Positions 51,980 through 55,990 of a stretch of 55,990 bases of DNA are shown here, one piece after another. The notes beneath the pieces were generated by a model that saw only the letters and a program-made list of their open reading frames with translations, had not been told where the DNA came from and did not search any database. Both the position numbers and the translations under genes were made by a program. This DNA comes from JBKECY01 sp047975025 (lineage in GTDB: Bacteria > Bacillota > Clostridia > Lachnospirales > Lachnospiraceae). The stretch spans positions 1 to 55,990 of the forward strand of contig JBKECY010000029.1 of the NCBI GenBank assembly GCA_047975025.1. The letters run 5' to 3'. Position 1 is the first letter of the stretch, and every line of letters starts with the position of its first letter.

Positions 51980-53110
51980 TTGACCACTTTTATAAACCAA
52001 ACCAATGAAAATGCGGTATTACAGGTTAAACGCGAAGGTGAATTTTCATATCTGCTGCATATTGAAGAGAATTTCACAAAATTGACGGACGAGCTCAAAA
52101 AAATCCAGCCTGCAGATGTGAAACTCTGTATTATAGCGGATACCAATACAAGTGAACTCTATTTGCCTCTTGTCCAGAAACTATTGAATACCCAATACAC
52201 TCATGTAGATTCTTTTGTCATTCAGGCAGGCGAAGAATATAAAACACTTACAACTGTGCAGGATATTTATCGTTGGCTGGTTCAGCATAATTACGAACGT
52301 TCCGATATGCTTGTTGCGCTTGGCGGAGGGGTCGTGGGCGATATTACCGGATATGCTGCCGCAACCTACTTGCGTGGGATAGATTTCATTCAGGTTCCGA
52401 CTACACTGCTTTCTCAGGTTGACAGCAGCATTGGCGGCAAGACCGGGGTTGATTTTGAAAGTTACAAGAATATGGTCGGTGCCTTTCACCAGCCGCGGCT
52501 CGTCTATATTAACATAGATACATTACGCACGCTGGACGCCGTACAGTTTACAAGTGGAATGGCAGAAATCATTAAAGCTGGTTTGATACGTGACAAGCTG
52601 TTCTACCAATGGATTCAGAATAACTGTGAAAAGATCCGCGCACTGGACTCACATACTTTGAAAAAGCTAATCTACAAAAGCTGCCAGATCAAACGCGATG
52701 TAGTTGAAAGCGATCCTACCGAAAAAGGCCTTCGTGCTATTCTGAATTTTGGCCACACCGTCGGCCATGCCATTGAAAAAGAAACCCAATTTACGATTCC
52801 GCATGGACAATGCGTGGGAATTGGCTATATTGCAGCCGCCTACCTTTCTTATAAGAAAAAGTTCCTGACTCTTACTGAAGTGGATAATATCAAACAGACC
52901 AACACGTTGTTTGGTATACCAAATCACATCAACCAGTTAAATGCAGAAGAAGTTTTTGAAAACACCAGGAAAGATAAGAAGATGCGGGCGGGTAAAATTC
53001 AATTTATTCTGCTGGATGAAATAGGCAATGCCATTATCAGCAAACGTATTACTGAGGCAGAATTGCTAGAGTGCATTCAATATGTAATAGGAGAAGAGGA
53101 TGAGGGATAA
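51980..53110 (+). CDS. aroB: 3-dehydroquinate synthase
   Basis: Second shikimate-pathway step, converting DAHP to 3-dehydroquinate with NAD and a divalent metal. The 376 residues include LGGGVVGDITGYAAATYLRG, VPTTLLSQVDSSIGGKTGVD and the metal-ligand region NFGHTVGHAIEKE. I chose TTG 51980, seven bases after AAGGAG; another TTG at 51974 is only one base from it. The stop overlaps lspA by 11 bases. No other aromatic-pathway gene is in the window. Confidence 0.95.
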   Translation: MTTFINQTNENAVLQVKREGEFSYLLHIEENFTKLTDELKKIQPADVKLCIIADTNTSELYLPLVQKLLNTQYTHVDSFVIQAGEEYKTLTTVQDIYRWLVQHNYERSDMLVALGGGVVGDITGYAAATYLRGIDFIQVPTTLLSQVDSSIGGKTGVDFESYKNMVGAFHQPRLVYINIDTLRTLDAVQFTSGMAEIIKAGLIRDKLFYQWIQNNCEKIRALDSHTLKKLIYKSCQIKRDVVESDPTEKGLRAILNFGHTVGHAIEKETQFTIPHGQCVGIGYIAAAYLSYKKKFLTLTEVDNIKQTNTLFGIPNHINQLNAEEVFENTRKDKKMRAGKIQFILLDEIGNAIISKRITEAELLECIQYVIGEEDEG

Positions 53111-53642
53111 GACAAAGAAACGGTTATATTACGCGATATCGATTATTGCTTTCTTAGTTCTGATTGGACTTGACCAATTCACAAAATACCTGGCCGTAAC
53201 TAATTTAAAAGGTCGTCCTGCGATCTCAGTTATTAAAGATGTGCTTGAATGGAGCTATCTGGAGAATAGAGGGGCTGCTTTTGGCATTCTTATGGATAAA
53301 CAGTTTTTATTTGTGATTCTGACAAGCATTTTTTGTATCGCAATTATCGTGATTTTTTGTCTTTTGCCGAAAATCAAACGTTTTTTACCGCTTCATATCA
53401 TCGCCGTAATACTTTTATCCGGAGCTGTTGGGAATTTTATGGACCGACTACGTCTGGGCTATGTAGTGGACTTTATCTACTTTGTTCCCATTGATTTTCC
53501 GATTTTTAATGTTGCGGACTGCTATGTAACCGTATCTACGGCATTACTTGCATTTTTTATTCTATTCTACTACAAAGATAGTGATTTCAAATTTTTAAAG
53601 GATGTCATCTCAAAACACGAATCAAAGGCGGATAAAGATTGA
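53100..53642 (+). CDS. lspA: Lipoprotein signal peptidase (signal peptidase II)
   Basis: A 180-residue inner-membrane aspartic protease with four hydrophobic helices that cleaves prolipoproteins at the lipobox cysteine. Catalytic D115 is in GNFMDRLRLGYVVDFI and D140 in FNVADCYV. The N-terminal LDQFTKYLAV and ENRGAAFGIL motifs are also present. It could process the YtfQ-like lipoprotein. AGGAG lies within the end of aroB. The stop shares one base with the next start. Confidence 0.96.
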   Translation: MRDKTKKRLYYAISIIAFLVLIGLDQFTKYLAVTNLKGRPAISVIKDVLEWSYLENRGAAFGILMDKQFLFVILTSIFCIAIIVIFCLLPKIKRFLPLHIIAVILLSGAVGNFMDRLRLGYVVDFIYFVPIDFPIFNVADCYVTVSTALLAFFILFYYKDSDFKFLKDVISKHESKADKD

Positions 53643-54562
53643 TGCAGGAGCTTGCGTTTGTGGTAGATACCACTGATTTTAAAAAAAGAATAGACAAATT
53701 TCTCGCAGAACGGCTGACATCATATTCTCGCTCTTATCTCCAAACTCTGCTTCGAAGCGGTAATATCAAAGTAAACGATGCAACCGTAAAGGCAAACTAT
53801 GTTGTTGTACCTGGTGATCATATCACGATTGAGATTCCGGAGCAGACAGAGTTGGATGTAATAGCCGAAGATATCCCTCTGGATATTTTATATGAAGATG
53901 CCTATCTTATGATCATCAACAAGCCCAAAGGTATGGTAGTCCACCCAAGTGCAGGGCATTTATCAGGAACTCTGGTGAATGCCCTTTTGTATTATTTTCG
54001 GAATCAGGAGAATTCACTGTCCGGAATCAATGGGGTACTTCGCCCTGGTATTGTCCATCGCATTGACAAGGATACAACGGGGGCTTTGGTAATCTGCAAA
54101 GATGATATGACACACAAATCTTTGGCTTTGCAATTACAGGAACATACAATTCAACGCGAATACAGGGCTATTGTATGGGGAATACTCAAAGAAGATTCCG
54201 GCACAATAGATGCTCCCATAGGGCGACACCCGACGGATCGCAAAAAAATGGCCATTAACCAAGTGAATGGAAAACCGGCTGTTACACATTATACAGTTTT
54301 ACAGCGCTTTTCAAAATTCACTTACATCAGTTGCCGCCTTGAAACTGGACGGACACATCAGATTCGCGTCCATATGACAAGTATTGGACACCCCTTATTA
54401 GGTGACGAAGTGTATGGAATGCGCAAATCAGCTTATAAGCTGCAGGGCCAGACGCTTCATGCGCGTCTGCTTGGGTTTGAACATCCGCATACACACCAAT
54501 ATATGGAAGCTGTTGCTGAACTTCCCGCATACTTTGCCGAACTACTGGTTAAGCTCCCGTAA
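53642..54562 (+). CDS. rluD: RluD-type 23S rRNA pseudouridine synthase
   Basis: A 306-residue enzyme: an N-terminal S4 RNA-binding domain (about 15-75) and the RluA-family catalytic domain with HRIDKDTTGALVI (catalytic Asp) and ETGRTHQIRVHM. It probably modifies 23S rRNA near the 1911-1917 region, but the exact site within the RluA group is uncertain. ATG 53642 overlaps the lspA stop by one base; TTG 53639 is an alternative. The lspA-rluD order is conserved in Firmicutes. The 3' end overlaps the convergent recombinase by 21 bases. Confidence 0.93.
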   Translation: MQELAFVVDTTDFKKRIDKFLAERLTSYSRSYLQTLLRSGNIKVNDATVKANYVVVPGDHITIEIPEQTELDVIAEDIPLDILYEDAYLMIINKPKGMVVHPSAGHLSGTLVNALLYYFRNQENSLSGINGVLRPGIVHRIDKDTTGALVICKDDMTHKSLALQLQEHTIQREYRAIVWGILKEDSGTIDAPIGRHPTDRKKMAINQVNGKPAVTHYTVLQRFSKFTYISCRLETGRTHQIRVHMTSIGHPLLGDEVYGMRKSAYKLQGQTLHARLLGFEHPHTHQYMEAVAELPAYFAELLVKLP

Positions 54563-55606
54563 GGTAACCGCATTAGCAGCTTTACGCCGGCGATCATCAT
54601 CCAGCGCCGCATAATGCTTTTTCGTGGTATTTACGTCCTTATGGCCTAAAACATCGGCCACAAGATAAATATCGCCTGTTTCGTGGTATAACGCGGTTCC
54701 ATAGGTACTCCGAAGTTTATGAGGTGTTATTCGCTTGGTAGAGGTTACTTCTGAAGCATACTTTTTTACCAGATTTTCCACGGCCTGAATTCCCATACGT
54801 CTGCGCTGCGTAGAATAGAAGAGTGCATGTTCATGACCAGCTATGGCCTGAATGGCACTGCGGCTGCCATTAATATATTGAAGAAGAGCCTGTTCTACCT
54901 CAGTTCCGAAATAAACAATCATCTGATTGCCTCCCTTACGTGTCACTAAAATGCCATTGTTCTTAAAGTCCACATCGGCAAGATCCAATCCGACACATTC
55001 AGATACACGAATCCCTGTACCCAGTAACAATGTAATCATAGCAAGATCACGTTGGCGTGTCTTTTCATAATATTTTTTTTTCTGACCGGTAAGTGAGTTC
55101 CCGCAGTTTTCTATGTGATCCAGTAAGAGGGCCATTTCATCTGTATCCAGCCGCACAATGCTTTTTTGATGTATTTTGGGCATATCAACCAATAGCGAAG
55201 GATTGGTCTGAATCATTTCACGTTTGTAATAGTACGCATAAAAGCTGCGTAAGGAAGAGAGTTTTCTTTTAAGCCCTCGTTCGGTATTCGTGTGAATCTT
55301 TCCGTCTGTTTCATAAACTTTCAAATATTCCAGATATTCTTCAATATCAACAGCTTTTAGCTGATCTAACACAGCAATCGGAATATCCGGCATAGAATAC
55401 AATGTATACTGTGGATTGACATCCATAATGAACTGAAAGAACACCCGCAAATCGAATGCGTACGAAATTCTGGTTCGAGTAGTTGTTGTCGGCTCAATGC
55501 CTCGAAAGAAGTCCCGGGAAAAGGCAGGCAATGTATTTAGAATTTCTCTGAGACGCAATGTATGCTTGATTTCTAACTGTTCCTGATATGTTTTCTCACG
55601 TGGCAT
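54542..55606 (-). CDS. XerC/XerD-like tyrosine recombinase
   Basis: A 354-residue site-specific recombinase. The N-terminal SAM-like core-binding domain (about 15-140) precedes the catalytic domain with the full set R200 (LGTGIRVSEC), K224, H296 and R299 (TPHKLRSTYGT), H322 (VLGHKD) and Y332 (KKHYAA). It is longer than housekeeping XerC/D (about 300 residues). No att-like direct repeats or phage genes are near, so a chromosomal, possibly Xer-type or regulatory role is as likely as mobile-element integration. AAAGGAGG precedes the start. It converges on, and overlaps, rluD. Confidence 0.92.
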   Translation of the reverse strand: MPREKTYQEQLEIKHTLRLREILNTLPAFSRDFFRGIEPTTTTRTRISYAFDLRVFFQFIMDVNPQYTLYSMPDIPIAVLDQLKAVDIEEYLEYLKVYETDGKIHTNTERGLKRKLSSLRSFYAYYYKREMIQTNPSLLVDMPKIHQKSIVRLDTDEMALLLDHIENCGNSLTGQKKKYYEKTRQRDLAMITLLLGTGIRVSECVGLDLADVDFKNNGILVTRKGGNQMIVYFGTEVEQALLQYINGSRSAIQAIAGHEHALFYSTQRRRMGIQAVENLVKKYASEVTSTKRITPHKLRSTYGTALYHETGDIYLVADVLGHKDVNTTKKHYAALDDDRRRKAANAVTLRELNQ

Positions 55607-55631
55607 AAAAATACCTCCTTTATACCTATAT

Positions 55632-55671
55632 ACTATATCAAATCAGACTTTATCTGTCAATCTATTTGATA
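55632..55671 (-). promoter_or_regulatory. Recombinase promoter flanked by inverted repeats
   Basis: On the minus strand TTGACA (plus 55655-55660), a 17-base spacer and TATAGT (plus 55632-55637), 26 bases before the start. TATCAAAT (55636-55643) and ATTTGATA (55664-55671) form a perfect inverted repeat: one arm touches the -10, the other lies just upstream of the -35. Confidence 0.85.
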
Positions 55672-55990
55672 AACTCGGGTTTGTCGTATAGATATATCTA
55701 TTTCTTATATGACTTTACTATCACATTTGCAAAATACCCCTGCACTATATGAGGGGATTCATATAGGCAGGGGTACATTTATAAGCAGCTACAACTATAA
55801 TTTTGGAGAAGTATATTATAATGTAGCATATCGGAAGGAAATCAAACATCCTGTCAGGGATATGATTTCAGTGACCTGCCCCCGATTTTTGTACCAGTCG
55901 CAATGTTAGTAATGACCGGTATCCGGTAGGGTAAATCCTTATCAGCTTGACGACATCGTAACATTTCTTGGTGGATTGTTCAAGGGCGGC
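55672..55990. other. Right-end region without recognisable gene
   Basis: About 320 bases upstream of the recombinase. A 66-residue frame (55709-55909, plus) runs through a large hairpin, lacks a good ribosome binding site and resembles nothing I know, so it is not called. From 55916 to the window end one plus frame is open for 25 codons and ends in TFLGGLFKGG, but it has no start codon. It could belong to a decayed or unrecognised gene extending beyond the window. Confidence 0.5.
55735..55775. repeat. Large hairpin (17 paired positions, one bulge)
   Basis: TACCCCTGC (55735-55743) pairs with GCAGGGGTA (55767-55775), and CTATATGA (55745-55752) pairs with TCATATAG (55759-55766). A single A is bulged and GGGGAT forms the loop. 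No T-run follows on the plus strand; on the minus strand the distal side is TTTTGCAAATG, which could give weak termination of transcripts entering from the right. Confidence 0.85.

Noticed and set aside
54542..55606. The tyrosine recombinase as an integrase of a mobile element
   Set aside because: No tRNA target, att repeats, phage or conjugation genes in the window, and codon use and context look like the surrounding chromosome. It cannot be excluded beyond the right edge.
55709..55909. 66-codon plus-strand frame at the right end
   Set aside because: It runs through a large hairpin, lacks a ribosome binding site and resembles no known protein.
1..55990. tRNA, rRNA, CRISPR, riboswitch or T-box elements
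   Set aside because: I read the intergenic gaps and found no cloverleaf, regular spaced repeats or recognisable riboswitch core; gaps are short except at the right end.

Overview
The window looks like a chromosomal segment of an anaerobic Clostridia bacterium, most likely Lachnospiraceae. The evidence is AT-rich sigma-A promoters, strong AGGAGG-type ribosome binding sites, several TTG starts, an ATP-type PEP carboxykinase, Rex, SpoIIIE/FtsK, SepF, a YnzC-family protein, and a long mre/mrd wall operon encoding an unusually long PBP2. Nearly all genes lie on the plus strand. Only gdhA and a tyrosine recombinase at the right end are on the minus strand. I saw no rRNA, tRNA, CRISPR array, insertion sequence or prophage.

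Layout. 1-2.2 kb: 3' end of dgt, then pckA with its own promoter and terminator. A Rex-like operator overlaps the pckA -35. 2.2-5.7 kb: rex, nnr and alr. 5.7-20.9 kb: a long co-directional run holding a CBS-domain membrane protein, yebC, a divergent uppP, ftsK/spoIIIE, a zinc-ribbon/TPR membrane protein, a Dabb protein, rlmH, DUF2284, phoH, ybeY, proB, a YnzC-family gene, a 5-formyl-THF cyclo-ligase, proA, and a KaiC-like/PEP-binding fusion. It closes with a bidirectional terminator shared with gdhA.

22.4-30.5 kb: a YesN/YesM-type two-component pair followed by a four-gene sugar ABC importer resembling E. coli YtfQ-YtfR-YtfT-YjfF (galactofuranose/galactose). A tandem direct repeat precedes the importer, and a terminator/attenuator separates the binding-protein gene from the rest. 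30.5-40.9 kb: miaB-mutS-mutL-miaA, joining tRNA A37 modification to mismatch repair, then a methionine gamma-lyase-like PLP gene, a flavoprotein and radC. 40.9-48.5 kb: the elongation wall operon, with an MreB-like gene, mreC, mreD, PBP2, rodA and a D-Ala-D-Ala carboxypeptidase.

48.5-54.6 kb: a small orphan P-loop protein transcribed alone, then a HlyD-like membrane protein, yggS, sepF, aroB, lspA and an rluD-type pseudouridine synthase. This resembles the ylmE-sepF...lspA-ylyB neighbourhood of Bacillus with aroB in the middle. 54.5-56 kb: a convergent XerC/D-like recombinase whose promoter is flanked by inverted repeats, then about 300 bp with no recognisable gene but a large hairpin.

Most of the window is housekeeping. 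The least ordinary items are the KaiC-like/PEP-binding fusion protein, the MreB homologue with altered active-site residues, the two-component-linked importer with its repeat operator, and several operator-like palindromes placed on promoters.
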